From contig CACLLG010000001.1 of NCBI GenBank assembly GCA_902607735.1, forward strand, positions 17,167 to 81,166: a DNA stretch of 64,000 nt, read 5' to 3'. The translations under genes were made by a program, and so were the position numbers. Below are positions 1 to 10,961 of the stretch, piece after piece (the stretch's first letter is position 1; every line of letters starts with the position of its first letter). The notes beneath the pieces were generated by a model. The model was given only the letters and a program-made list of their open reading frames with translations. It was not told the DNA's origin and searched no databases. This DNA is from an uncultured Pelagibacteraceae bacterium (lineage in GTDB: Bacteria; Pseudomonadota; Alphaproteobacteria; Pelagibacterales; Pelagibacteraceae).

Positions 1-397
1 TAACAATGTAATCACCAGCTTTAACACCCGCTCTGGCAGCTGGCGTATCATCTATTGGAGTTATAACTTTTACTACTCCAGCCTCCATAGTAACTTCTAT
101 TCCCAATCCACCAAATTCACCGCTTGTTTCTGTTTGTGATTCTTCAAAAATTTTAGGATTCATATAAGCAGAGTACGGATCTAGTGATTGTAGAACCCCA
201 TTAATTGCAGAGTCCATAACTTCAGCCTGGTCTATTTCTTCAACATATTCATTTTGTATTTTTTCTAAGACCTCACTAAAAAGGTCAATTTTTTCGTACA
301 ACTTATCTATATTTTCGGAATAAGATTTATTTGGAAAATTTAATAATATTATCAATGCAGCAGTCAAGAAATATTTAAAATAATATTTTTTTTTCAT
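1..397 (-). CDS. ctpA: Carboxyl-terminal processing protease (S41 family, PDZ), 5' portion only; continues past the window start
   Basis: Reverse-strand translation MKKKYYFKYFLTAALIILLNFPNKSYSENIDKLYEKIDLF...LDPYSAYMNPKIFEE...GEFGGLGIEVTMEAGVVKVITPIDDTPAARAGVKAGDYIV, with signal peptide and PDZ motif. Confidence 0.88.
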   Translation of the reverse strand, partial: MKKKYYFKYFLTAALIILLNFPNKSYSENIDKLYEKIDLFSEVLEKIQNEYVEEIDQAEVMDSAINGVLQSLDPYSAYMNPKIFEESQTETSGEFGGLGIEVTMEAGVVKVITPIDDTPAARAGVKAGDYIV

Positions 398-750
398 ATC
401 GTTAATCTTTCTTTTGGAATTAATTCTGACCACATTCTTTCTAAGTCGTAAAATTTTCTTTTCTCAGGATGAAATATATGAACTATAATATCTTTTGCGT
501 CTATAAGTTTCCAGTCATTGCTATTCTGCCCCTCTAAATGACAATTAGTAATTCCTTTTTTCTTAAGCTCATTTATTAATATCTCAGATAAAGCCTGTAT
601 ATGTCTTGAAGAATTTCCACTAGCCAATATCATAAAATCTGCAATAGAAGTTTTATTTTTTAAGTTTATAGATTTTACTTCTAAAGCCTTATTATCATTT
701 AGTATTTTTTCTATCTCCATTTTAAGTTTATTAATTTGTTTTGTTTGCAT
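394..750 (-). CDS. rsfS: Ribosome silencing factor RsfS
   Basis: 118 aa; ADFMILASGNSSRHIQALSE and DWKLIDAKDIIVHIFHPEKRKFYDLERMW motifs; next to nadD. Confidence 0.92.
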   Translation of the reverse strand: MQTKQINKLKMEIEKILNDNKALEVKSINLKNKTSIADFMILASGNSSRHIQALSEILINELKKKGITNCHLEGQNSNDWKLIDAKDIIVHIFHPEKRKFYDLERMWSELIPKERLTI

Positions 751-761
751 TTAAATTTATG

Positions 762-1301
762 TTACCAAAATTTTCTAATTAATGAAGATGAAATATTGAT
801 TTTTTTATCTTTTATATATATCCAATCTTTCTTTCTAAGCTTTTTTGAAGCAATAGATTTAAGAGCTCTAGTTGAATATTTTGTTCTGGCAAAAACAACT
901 ATTTTAGCAAGATTAGGAATTTTTCTCCATTTATGCCACTTATGAAAATTAATTAAGTTGTCCGCACCCATTAAAAAAAATAATTTTTTACTTGTGCTAT
1001 TTTTTTTTAAATATCTTAGTAAATCGTAGGTATTTTTTGAATTAATTAAATTGTTCGAATATTTTGCAGAGATTTTTTTTTGTTTTTTAAGTATATATTT
1101 TGATAATTTTATTCTTAGTTTTATATTTAAATAAGGTTTTTTCTTTAATTGGTTTCGTTTTGTAATTATCCATATTACTTTATTTAGTTTAAGTTTTTTT
1201 AAAGCAATCTTAGATATATGCAAATGACCTATATGAGGTGGATCAAAGGTGCCTCCCAGTATGCCAATTTTATCGTAATTTTTTTTAAATAATTTTTTCA
1301 A
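762..1301 (-). CDS. nadD: Nicotinate-nucleotide adenylyltransferase
   Basis: GILGGTFDPPHIGHLHIS nucleotidyltransferase motif; MGADNLINFHKWHKW. Confidence 0.93.
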   Translation of the reverse strand: MKKLFKKNYDKIGILGGTFDPPHIGHLHISKIALKKLKLNKVIWIITKRNQLKKKPYLNIKLRIKLSKYILKKQKKISAKYSNNLINSKNTYDLLRYLKKNSTSKKLFFLMGADNLINFHKWHKWRKIPNLAKIVVFARTKYSTRALKSIASKKLRKKDWIYIKDKKINISSSLIRKFW

Positions 1302-1304
1302 AAA

Positions 1305-2567
1305 TTATTTCCTTATCTGTCCCTTTCCTTCCAAAATGTACTTGTATGTAGTAAGCTGATCAAGGCCAATAGGACCACGAGGATGAAGTTTACTTGTCGA
1401 TATACCAACCTCAGCGCCAAAACCAAATTCTCCACCATCAGCAAATTGGGTTGAAGCATTATGTATAGCTATAGAACTATTAATGCTTGCTAAAAATTTT
1501 TTAGCAGTTTTTTTATTTTTTGTTACTATAGAGTCTGTATGAGAAGAACCGTACTGGTTAATATGATTTATTGCCTCTGATACACCATTTACACTTTTTA
1601 CAGAAATTGTAGGAGAAAGATATTCAGTTTTCCAATCTTGTTTTGTTGCTATTTTTATTTTTCCAGAAATAAATTTTTTTATTGTTTTATCTCCTATGAT
1701 TTTACATCCTAATTTGCTTAGTTGATCCAATATAGGCTTACAATGAGTTTTTAGACACATTTTATCTATCAATAAAGTTTCAGCAGCTCCACAAATGCTA
1801 ACATTTCTCATTTTCGAATTTTTTACAACTTTGACTGCTATATTTAAATCTGCCTCTCGATCTACAAAAACATGACATAAACCTTCGTAGTGCCCAACAA
1901 TTGAAACAGCAGATTTTTTTAAAACTTTTTTAACTAAACTTTTACCTCCTCTTGGGATGATTAAATCAATATAATTTTTCATGTTAGATAAAAGATAATC
2001 AACATGATTTCTATTTGTGTATTCAACAAATTGAACACAATTTTCATCACATTTTTTCTTTTTAAGAGCTTTTTTAAAAAGTTTAGCCAAAATTTTATTA
2101 GAGTGAAATGCTTCTGATCCGCCGCGTAAGATTACTACATTACCACTTTTAAAACACAACGCAGAAACATCCGAAGTTACGTTTGGTCTACTCTCATAAA
2201 TTACACCTATCACACCAATTGGAATTGATATTCTTTTTATGCTTAATCCATTTGGTCTTTTCCAAGAAGATAAAGTTTTTCCTATAGGATCTTTAAATTT
2301 TACTATTTTTTTTATGGAATTTCTAATTTGCGCAATTTTTTTACTATTTAATTTGAGTCTATCAATCATACTATCTTTAATTTTATTTGATTTTGCATAG
2401 GCTATGTCTTTTTTATTTGCACTTAAAATTGATTGTTTGTTACTTCCCAAGTATTGACTATATTGTTTTAAGACAGAATTCTTCTTCTCAATATTTAAAT
2501 TAGATAAATTTAAGGAAGCGAGTTTAGCCTTTTCACCTATTTTTTTCATGTATAAATTTTTTGACAT
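1305..2567 (-). CDS. proA: Gamma-glutamyl phosphate reductase
   Basis: 420 aa; IGVIYESRPNVTSD, ALCFKSGNVVILRGGSEA, GFGAEVGISTSKLHPRGPIGL motifs. Confidence 0.95.
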   Translation of the reverse strand: MSKNLYMKKIGEKAKLASLNLSNLNIEKKNSVLKQYSQYLGSNKQSILSANKKDIAYAKSNKIKDSMIDRLKLNSKKIAQIRNSIKKIVKFKDPIGKTLSSWKRPNGLSIKRISIPIGVIGVIYESRPNVTSDVSALCFKSGNVVILRGGSEAFHSNKILAKLFKKALKKKKCDENCVQFVEYTNRNHVDYLLSNMKNYIDLIIPRGGKSLVKKVLKKSAVSIVGHYEGLCHVFVDREADLNIAVKVVKNSKMRNVSICGAAETLLIDKMCLKTHCKPILDQLSKLGCKIIGDKTIKKFISGKIKIATKQDWKTEYLSPTISVKSVNGVSEAINHINQYGSSHTDSIVTKNKKTAKKFLASINSSIAIHNASTQFADGGEFGFGAEVGISTSKLHPRGPIGLDQLTTYKYILEGKGQIRK

Positions 2568-2568
2568 T

Positions 2569-4651
<2,083 letters not shown>

Positions 4652-4688
4652 TTAACAATAATAAAATTATTTTTGAAGTTATTAGGAA

Positions 4689-4943
4689 TTAACTGGGGAT
4701 AACAGATACAAATGTTCTGTTCAGTTTTGATGTTTTGAACTTTACTTTTCCTTTTATCAAGGAGAATATTGAATGATCTTTACCCATACCAACATGATTA
4801 CCAGGGTGTATTCTAGTTCCTCTTTGTCTTACTATAATGTTTCCTGGTACTACTAATTCACCACCATACCTTTTAACTCCAAGGCGTCTTCCGGCACTAT
4901 CCCGTCCGTTTCGTGATGATCCACCTGCTTTTTTTGTTGCCAT
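4689..4943 (-). CDS. rpmA: 50S ribosomal protein L27
   Basis: [29 protein letters not shown]. Confidence 0.97.
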   Translation of the reverse strand: MATKKAGGSSRNGRDSAGRRLGVKRYGGELVVPGNIIVRQRGTRIHPGNHVGMGKDHSIFSLIKGKVKFKTSKLNRTFVSVIPS

Positions 4944-4968
4944 AATTTAATATCCTAGCTTAATAATA

Positions 4969-5514
4969 TCACTTTTTTTTTGTTGTTAAAGGTTTCTTTT
5001 TAGCTTCCTTTTTTTCTATATTAGCCGTAATTTTTTTTTCTTTAGCTTCTACTTTTTTTAACGTTTTTTTAATTTTTTGTTTTTCTTCTATTTTTACTCT
5101 TTTTGCTGCAGACATTTGTTCTTCTCTTGCTTTTTCAGCTTTTATTATTTCTTTTGTTACTTTTTTTTTCGGACTTGCTTCTGATATTATCTTCCCGTCT
5201 TTTGAAAAGATTTTTGTTATTCTTACAAGAGAAATAGGTTGTCTATGTCCATATTTTTTTCTTGAATTTTTTCTTCTTCGTTTTTTAAAAACTAATATTG
5301 TCTTATTTTTTGTATTTTTTAGTATGGTAGCTTCAACCTTAGCACCTTGAATATTTGGATTTCCAATTTCAGTAGTTTTGTCATCATTTAAAAACAAAAC
5401 GTTTTTAAATTCTACTGTTTTACCCTCTTGATTGTTAAGCCTTTCGACCTTAAGGATTTCACTTGTTGAAACCTTATATTGTTTGCCACCTGTTTGAATA
5501 ACTGCGAAAGACAT
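4969..5514 (-). CDS. rplU: 50S ribosomal protein L21 with long Lys-rich C-terminal extension
   Basis: FAVIQTGGKQYKVS, KKRRRKNSRKKYGHRQPISLVRI; adjacent to rpmA. Confidence 0.95.
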   Translation of the reverse strand: MSFAVIQTGGKQYKVSTSEILKVERLNNQEGKTVEFKNVLFLNDDKTTEIGNPNIQGAKVEATILKNTKNKTILVFKKRRRKNSRKKYGHRQPISLVRITKIFSKDGKIISEASPKKKVTKEIIKAEKAREEQMSAAKRVKIEEKQKIKKTLKKVEAKEKKITANIEKKEAKKKPLTTKKK

Positions 5515-5585
5515 TGTTTTAATCTCATATTTTGGAATAGGGGCAATATAGCTTTCTAACTTAGCATGTCAAGTTATAACATTAA

Positions 5586-6347
5586 CTAAAAACTGTCTTT
5601 TAAATCTCTAACTTTCCTAAAAACTTTAAAATCTTCCTGATTTTTCATATTTAATTTAATTTTCAGGTCATTTTGATCGCATCTTAGAAAAATATTTGAC
5701 TTTTGTTCCTCTTCTAAACTAGAAGGAATTGTTGGTAAATTCTTAGATCTTAATTTTTTAATTTTTTCAAACTTTTTCTTTAGATCTATATTATTACCAT
5801 CATATTTCATGCAAAATTCTGCATTTTTGTAAGTATATTCATGACCACAATAAATCATTGTATCTTTTGGGAGATTTTTTATTTTATTCAACGATGTTAA
5901 CATTTGTTTATGATCGCCCTCAAAGATTCTTCCACATCCTAAAGAAAATAGTGTATCTCCAGTAAAAGCCATTTTTTCCTTTTCAAAAAAAAAACATATA
6001 TGACCCAAAGTATGACCTGGTATGTGTAATACTTTTACTGGAGTGTTCCCAAAGCTCCATATTTGATTATCAGTTACAGTAATATCAATCCCTGGAATTC
6101 TGTCCTTATCATTAATAAATCCTACCACCTTGGAGTTATATTTTTTTTTTAGTTCAAGGTTACCTCCTATGTGGTCAAAGTGATGGTGTGTATTTAATAT
6201 ATAATTTAATTTTAAATTTTTTTTTTCGAGAAAAGTAATAATAGGTGCTGCTTCAGAAGGATCAACTACACCTACCATTTTAGAATTATCATCAACCATT
6301 ATGTAGGCATAATTATCTGTCAAACATTGTATTGGAGTAACTTGCAT
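5586..6347 (-). CDS. gloB: Hydroxyacylglutathione hydrolase (glyoxalase II); start assigned to MQVTPIQCL, internal to the listed ORF
   Basis: THHHFDHIGG metallo-beta-lactamase motif; GHTLGHICFF; GDTLFSLGCGRIFEG; YCGHEYT. Confidence 0.9.
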   Translation of the reverse strand: MQVTPIQCLTDNYAYIMVDDNSKMVGVVDPSEAAPIITFLEKKNLKLNYILNTHHHFDHIGGNLELKKKYNSKVVGFINDKDRIPGIDITVTDNQIWSFGNTPVKVLHIPGHTLGHICFFFEKEKMAFTGDTLFSLGCGRIFEGDHKQMLTSLNKIKNLPKDTMIYCGHEYTYKNAEFCMKYDGNNIDLKKKFEKIKKLRSKNLPTIPSSLEEEQKSNIFLRCDQNDLKIKLNMKNQEDFKVFRKVRDLKDSF

Positions 6348-6354
6348 ACTTAGA

Positions 6355-6948
6355 TCATTGTATAAGAAATATTCCAAGTTGTGAAAAAATATTTTTATAT
6401 CCCATATTTCTGTTCGTAATTTCAGAAATTTTTTCATTGGTTAAGCACATAGATTTATCAATTTTTATATTCTTTTTATTGCAAAAATTAACAAAATCTT
6501 GAATTGTGCACATATGTAAGTTTGGAGTATTATACCATTCATTTGGTAAATTTTTTGTAATAGGCATTGTTCCTTTAAATAGTAAATGAAGTCGCACTTT
6601 CCAATATCCAAAATTAGGAATAGAGACAATTGTTTGTTTTCCTATTCTAAGCAATTGATTTAAAACCTCTTCAGGGTCAAAAAAAGCTTGCAGTGTTTGG
6701 CTTAACACAACATAGTCAAATGATTTTTTTGGAAATTGAATTAGTTCTTTTTCAGCATCTCCCTCAATAACAGAAAGACCTTTTGATATACATTTTTGTA
6801 CTAGATTTTTTTGTGGCTCTAAACCTCTTACATCATTTTTCTGATTAATTTTAAGATATTCCATTAGAGAGCCATCTCCACAACCTATGTCTAATACCCT
6901 TTTATTATTTTGAATTATTTGTGATATTACTTCAAATTCTTTTTTCAT
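6355..6948 (-). CDS. metW: Methionine biosynthesis protein MetW
   Basis: RVLDIGCGDGSLMEYL; IPNFGYWKVRL; follows metX. Confidence 0.93.
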   Translation of the reverse strand: MKKEFEVISQIIQNNKRVLDIGCGDGSLMEYLKINQKNDVRGLEPQKNLVQKCISKGLSVIEGDAEKELIQFPKKSFDYVVLSQTLQAFFDPEEVLNQLLRIGKQTIVSIPNFGYWKVRLHLLFKGTMPITKNLPNEWYNTPNLHMCTIQDFVNFCNKKNIKIDKSMCLTNEKISEITNRNMGYKNIFSQLGIFLIQ

Positions 6949-8056
6949 TATTTATTTCATTATAAATTGAGTTAAGAAATTCACTTACTGTTTTTAAAAA
7001 TTCTGGTACATCTAATAAAAATGAATCATGACCTTTATCAGAATTAATTTCAACAAAACCAACATTTGCACCACAGGTATTTAAAGCTATAACTATTTCT
7101 TTATTTTCTGCGGTAGGGTAGAGCCAATCAGATGAAAATGATATTACACAAAACTTTGACTTTGTATTATTGAAGGCGCTTGACAAATTACCTTTAAATT
7201 GCTTTTCCAAATCAAAATAATCCATTGCTCTAGTAATATATAAATAGCTATTAGCATCAAACCTATCCACAAAAGTTGCTCCTTGATAACGTAAATAACT
7301 TTCTATTTGAAAATCCGCATCAAAGCTAAATTTTAGACTTCCTTTATCTTGTAGTTTACGTCCAAATTTTTCTTGTAGTCCTTTTTTAGAAAGGTAAGTA
7401 ATATGGGCAGCCATTCTTGCTACTGCCAAACCTTTATCAGGTGTTGAATTTTCGTTTTTCCAATTTGGATCAGCCATGATTGCTTGTCGTCCCAACTCAT
7501 TCAAAGCAATATTTTGAGCCGAATGACTAGCGCTGCATGCTATTGGAATAGCAGCATGTGCTTTATCTGGGTATAAAGACACAAATTGTAAAACCTGCAT
7601 ACCTCCCATTGACCCACCTGTTACGGCGAGTAATTTTTTAATACCTAAATAATCTATTAAATATTTTTGAGCTTTAACCATATCTCTTATTGTTATTACT
7701 GGAAATGTAGTGGCAAATAATTTGTTAGTTGCTGGATTTATTTCTTTAGGTCCATAGCTACCCATACATCCACCAAGGACATTCGCACAGATTACAAAAT
7801 ATTTATTGGTATCAATTGCTTTTCCTGGTCCTACTGCAGTAGTCCACCAACCCTCTCTTTTAGTAATTGGATTAATGTTGGTACAAAATTGATCACCCGT
7901 TAAAGCATGGAAAGCAAGTATAGCATTATTTTTATTTTTATTTAAAGTTCCATAGGTTTCGTACGCCAAAGGAAAATCTTTAATAGTTTTACCACAATCA
8001 AGTTCAAGCGATTGATCTATTATTAGTTTTTTTATATTTTTAGTTTCACTATTCAT
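6932..8056 (-). CDS. metX: Homoserine O-acetyltransferase/O-succinyltransferase; ATG start at 8056 preferred over TTG at 8065
   Basis: ITGDQFC, GGSMGGMQVLQF, FSSDWLYPTAEN; SAM-II riboswitch upstream. Confidence 0.94.
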   Translation of the reverse strand: MNSETKNIKKLIIDQSLELDCGKTIKDFPLAYETYGTLNKNKNNAILAFHALTGDQFCTNINPITKREGWWTTAVGPGKAIDTNKYFVICANVLGGCMGSYGPKEINPATNKLFATTFPVITIRDMVKAQKYLIDYLGIKKLLAVTGGSMGGMQVLQFVSLYPDKAHAAIPIACSASHSAQNIALNELGRQAIMADPNWKNENSTPDKGLAVARMAAHITYLSKKGLQEKFGRKLQDKGSLKFSFDADFQIESYLRYQGATFVDRFDANSYLYITRAMDYFDLEKQFKGNLSSAFNNTKSKFCVISFSSDWLYPTAENKEIVIALNTCGANVGFVEINSDKGHDSFLLDVPEFLKTVSEFLNSIYNEINNEKRI

Positions 8057-8063
8057 CTTTAAC

Positions 8064-8089
8064 AAAAAAAAAGCCCAGCTAAACTGGGC
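8064..8089 (-). terminator. Intrinsic terminator/attenuator in the metX leader (GCCCAG-TTTAG-CTGGGC followed by T9)
   Basis: Perfect 6-bp GC-rich stem, 5-nt loop, 9-T tract on the minus strand, ending 7 nt before metX ATG. Confidence 0.8.
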
Positions 8090-8094
8090 AAAAA

Positions 8095-8147
8095 TCCTTT
8101 TTTAGCTGTTTTTTTTAAGCGCTCGCAATTCAGTTAAATCAGCGCAT
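8095..8147 (-). promoter_or_regulatory. SAM-II riboswitch (metX leader)
   Basis: RC: CATGCGCTGATTTAACTGAATTGCGAGCGCTTAAAAAAAACAGCTAAAAAAGG. Matches remembered SAM-II consensus (CGCUGAUUUAACCGUAUUGCAAGCG...GUAGCUAAAAAGG); P1 GCGCT/AGCGC present. Confidence 0.9.
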
Positions 8148-8151
8148 GTTT

Positions 8152-8180
8152 CTTGTACTAAAAACCTCATCTTTTGTCAA
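8152..8180 (-). promoter_or_regulatory. Candidate sigma70 promoter for metX (TTGACA-17-TACAAG)
   Basis: Minus-strand TTGACA (8180-8175), 17-nt spacer, TACAAG (8157-8152), just upstream of the riboswitch. Confidence 0.6.
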
Positions 8181-8254
8181 TTTAGCTTGTATTTATTTTG
8201 CCACTAGACAGCATATATAGTATTTACCTTTACAATTTATATATTAATAAGAAA

Positions 8255-9334
8255 ATGACTTTACCAAAACCGATCAACTTTAAGGTTGAAAGATATATTG
8301 GAGGATTATCTGAATTTAAAAAAATTGATAATCCAATAAAACTATCAGCAAATGAATCAGCTTTAGGACCAAGTCCAAAAGCAATTCAAGCAATTGAAAA
8401 AGATAAAAATAAAATTTTTAAATATCCAGAGTCGGACTCTAATTCTCTAAGAGAAGTATTATCTAAAAAGTTTAATATTGATCCAAAAAGAATTATTTGT
8501 GGATCAGGTTCTGATCAAATATTTGATTTAACTTGCCATCTTTTTCTAGAACCAGGAGATGAAGTTGTTGTTACAGAATTTGGATTTATAATGCATAGAA
8601 TATATGCATCACTTTATAAAGCTAAGATTATAATAGCTAAAGAAAAAAGTTTTAAAGCGTCTGTAGATGAAATATTAGGTAAAGTCACTGACAAAACAAA
8701 AATTGTATTTATTGCAAATCCTAATAATCCTACAGGAACTTATTTATCTAAAAATGAAATGCTTAATTTAAGAAAAAAACTTAGGAGCAATATTCTTTTG
8801 GTCGTTGACGATGCGTATTTCGAATTTTTAAATTCAGAAGACTTTATTTCTGGACTAGATCTTTTTAAAAATTCTAACAATGTATTAATTACAAGAACTT
8901 TTTCTAAAATTTATGGTTTAGCAGGTTTAAGGTTAGGTTGGGGATATTCTTCAAAAGAAATAATTAATGCAATGTATCAAATTAAACCTCCATTTAATGT
9001 GAATAGAACTGCACTTGTAGCGGGGATAGAGGCTATTAAAGATAATGAATGGACAAAAAGGGCGATTGAGCATAATACATTGTGGTCAAAAAAAATATTT
9101 TCTGTTCTAAAAAAATTTAATATTAAAACAAATGAACCAACAGCAAATTTCTTTTTGATGAATTTTGATGAAACGAAAATAAATTCAGACGAAGCTTTTG
9201 AGAGATTGGCTGCTGAGAAACTAATTTTAAGAAAAATGACACAGTATAAAATATTGAATGCTTTAAGATTAACCATTGGGAATAAAGAAGTTAACGAACA
9301 TTTTATAAAATCAGTAGGGAGTATTTTAAAGTAA
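8255..9334 (+). CDS. hisC: Histidinol-phosphate/aromatic aminotransferase; start taken at MTLPKPINF
   Basis: KLSANESALGPSPKA, IANPNNPTGTYL, TRTFSKIYGLAGLRLGWG. Confidence 0.93.
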   Translation: MTLPKPINFKVERYIGGLSEFKKIDNPIKLSANESALGPSPKAIQAIEKDKNKIFKYPESDSNSLREVLSKKFNIDPKRIICGSGSDQIFDLTCHLFLEPGDEVVVTEFGFIMHRIYASLYKAKIIIAKEKSFKASVDEILGKVTDKTKIVFIANPNNPTGTYLSKNEMLNLRKKLRSNILLVVDDAYFEFLNSEDFISGLDLFKNSNNVLITRTFSKIYGLAGLRLGWGYSSKEIINAMYQIKPPFNVNRTALVAGIEAIKDNEWTKRAIEHNTLWSKKIFSVLKKFNIKTNEPTANFFLMNFDETKINSDEAFERLAAEKLILRKMTQYKILNALRLTIGNKEVNEHFIKSVGSILK

Positions 9335-10233
9335 TGTTTGAAAAAGTATGTATAGTGGGATGTGGATTAATTGGATCGTCAATAGCACGAGCAATAAGGA
9401 AAAAAAATTTATCAAACAAAATAGTTTCATCTAATAGATCAGATTTAGTTAATAAAAAGGTGATTGAATTAAAAATAGTTGATGATTCAAATTCTGATAC
9501 TAAAAAAATGGCAGAGGGGTCCGATCTAGTTATAATAGCAACACCTTTAAGTAGTTATGAAGATGTAATTTTAAAATTAAAAGATTCATTAAAAAATGGT
9601 TCGATATTGACTGATGTTGGTTCTGTAAAAGAAAATATAATTGGTTTAATTGAAAAAAATATTCCTAAAAATGTTTCTTGGATTTCTTCACATCCAATCG
9701 CAGGAACAGAAGAAAGTGGACCTGAATCGGGATTTTCTGAACTTTTTGAAAACAGATGGTGCATTTTGACACCAAGCAAAAAAGTAAATGAAAAAGATAT
9801 TAAACTACTTGAAAATTTCTGGAAAAAAATGGGAAGCAAAGTTGATATTATGGATGCAAAACAACATGACTATGTCTTATCGATCACAAGTCATATACCT
9901 CACTTAATTGCATATAATATTGTAAATACTACTCTCAATATTCAGGATAAGAAGGAATCTGATATTGTAAAGTATAGCGCTGGCGGTCTAAGGGATTTTA
10001 CTAGAATTGCAGCTTCAAACCCTATTATGTGGAGAGATGTTTTTATACACAACAAAAAAAATACATCGAGCATGATTGATGATTTTATAGCAAATTTAGA
10101 AGATCTGAAAAAAGCGATTGAAAATGAAGATGGAAAAAAATTAGAGGAAATTTTTAAAAAAACAAAAAAGATAAGAAAAGAAATTGTTAAAGCAGGTCAG
10201 GACGTGGGTAAACCAGATTTTGGTAGAAAATAA
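9334..10233 (+). CDS. tyrA: Prephenate/arogenate dehydrogenase
   Basis: VGCGLIGSSIARAIR; SHPIAGTEESGPESGF; overlaps hisC stop. Confidence 0.92.
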   Translation: MFEKVCIVGCGLIGSSIARAIRKKNLSNKIVSSNRSDLVNKKVIELKIVDDSNSDTKKMAEGSDLVIIATPLSSYEDVILKLKDSLKNGSILTDVGSVKENIIGLIEKNIPKNVSWISSHPIAGTEESGPESGFSELFENRWCILTPSKKVNEKDIKLLENFWKKMGSKVDIMDAKQHDYVLSITSHIPHLIAYNIVNTTLNIQDKKESDIVKYSAGGLRDFTRIAASNPIMWRDVFIHNKKNTSSMIDDFIANLEDLKKAIENEDGKKLEEIFKKTKKIRKEIVKAGQDVGKPDFGRK

Positions 10234-10236
10234 AAG

Positions 10237-10944
10237 TTACGAAATGTTATCGATTTCATTGTAAATCACTGCCTCTAATTTTTTTATAAAATCATTTCGA
10301 TTAAATCCAGGTTCTATTGGCTTCAAAAAGGATACAGTTATTTTTCCTGGGTGTTTAATTATGCCATGTTTTGGCCAAACCCTACCTGAATTTAGTGCAA
10401 CAGGAACACAAGAAATATTTAAAGCTTCGTATATTCTACCAACTCCTTTTTTAAAAGATACTTTGTCATCAATTTTTACTCTTGTTCCTTGAGGAAATAT
10501 TAAAAGAGGTCTTTTTTCATTTTTAATAATAGTTGCCACTTTATCAAAAAAATTAAGATTTTCCTTTGTTGTTGTATCTCTTACTATTTCAATGGATTTA
10601 ATTTTTTTTAAATAAAGTCCAAACAAAGGGATTTTTAGAAGCTCTTTTTTTAGAATGAAAACTGGATAATCCAAAACACTTTGTAAAGCAAAAGTTTCAA
10701 ACATTGATTGATGCGCGGATGCAATAAAATATTTTTCTGTTTTGGGTATATTTTCTATTCCTTTAAATTCTACTTTTGTATTTAAAAAAAATTTTACGAC
10801 AAAAACTACGTAATGGCCTAAAAATTTTCCAAATAGCAAAGTAATTTTTGTAGGTAAAATGAGAGCAGGTAAAGCAATTAAAAAAACAACTATAATCCCA
10901 GTATATAAAAAAAGATTAAATAATAATGATCTTAAAAGAGACAT
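10237..10944 (-). CDS. plsC: 1-acyl-sn-glycerol-3-phosphate acyltransferase (PlsC family)
   Basis: SAHQSMFET (HX4D-like) and FPQGTRV motifs. Confidence 0.88.
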   Translation of the reverse strand: MSLLRSLLFNLFLYTGIIVVFLIALPALILPTKITLLFGKFLGHYVVFVVKFFLNTKVEFKGIENIPKTEKYFIASAHQSMFETFALQSVLDYPVFILKKELLKIPLFGLYLKKIKSIEIVRDTTTKENLNFFDKVATIIKNEKRPLLIFPQGTRVKIDDKVSFKKGVGRIYEALNISCVPVALNSGRVWPKHGIIKHPGKITVSFLKPIEPGFNRNDFIKKLEAVIYNEIDNIS

Positions 10945-10961
10945 TTGTATTAGTTGTTGAA

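Noticed and set aside
736-945. 69-aa plus-strand ORF
   Set aside because: Antisense to nadD.
6348-6437. N-terminal 30 aa of the listed gloB ORF
   Set aside because: Overlaps metW; MQVTPIQCL matches the expected GloB start.
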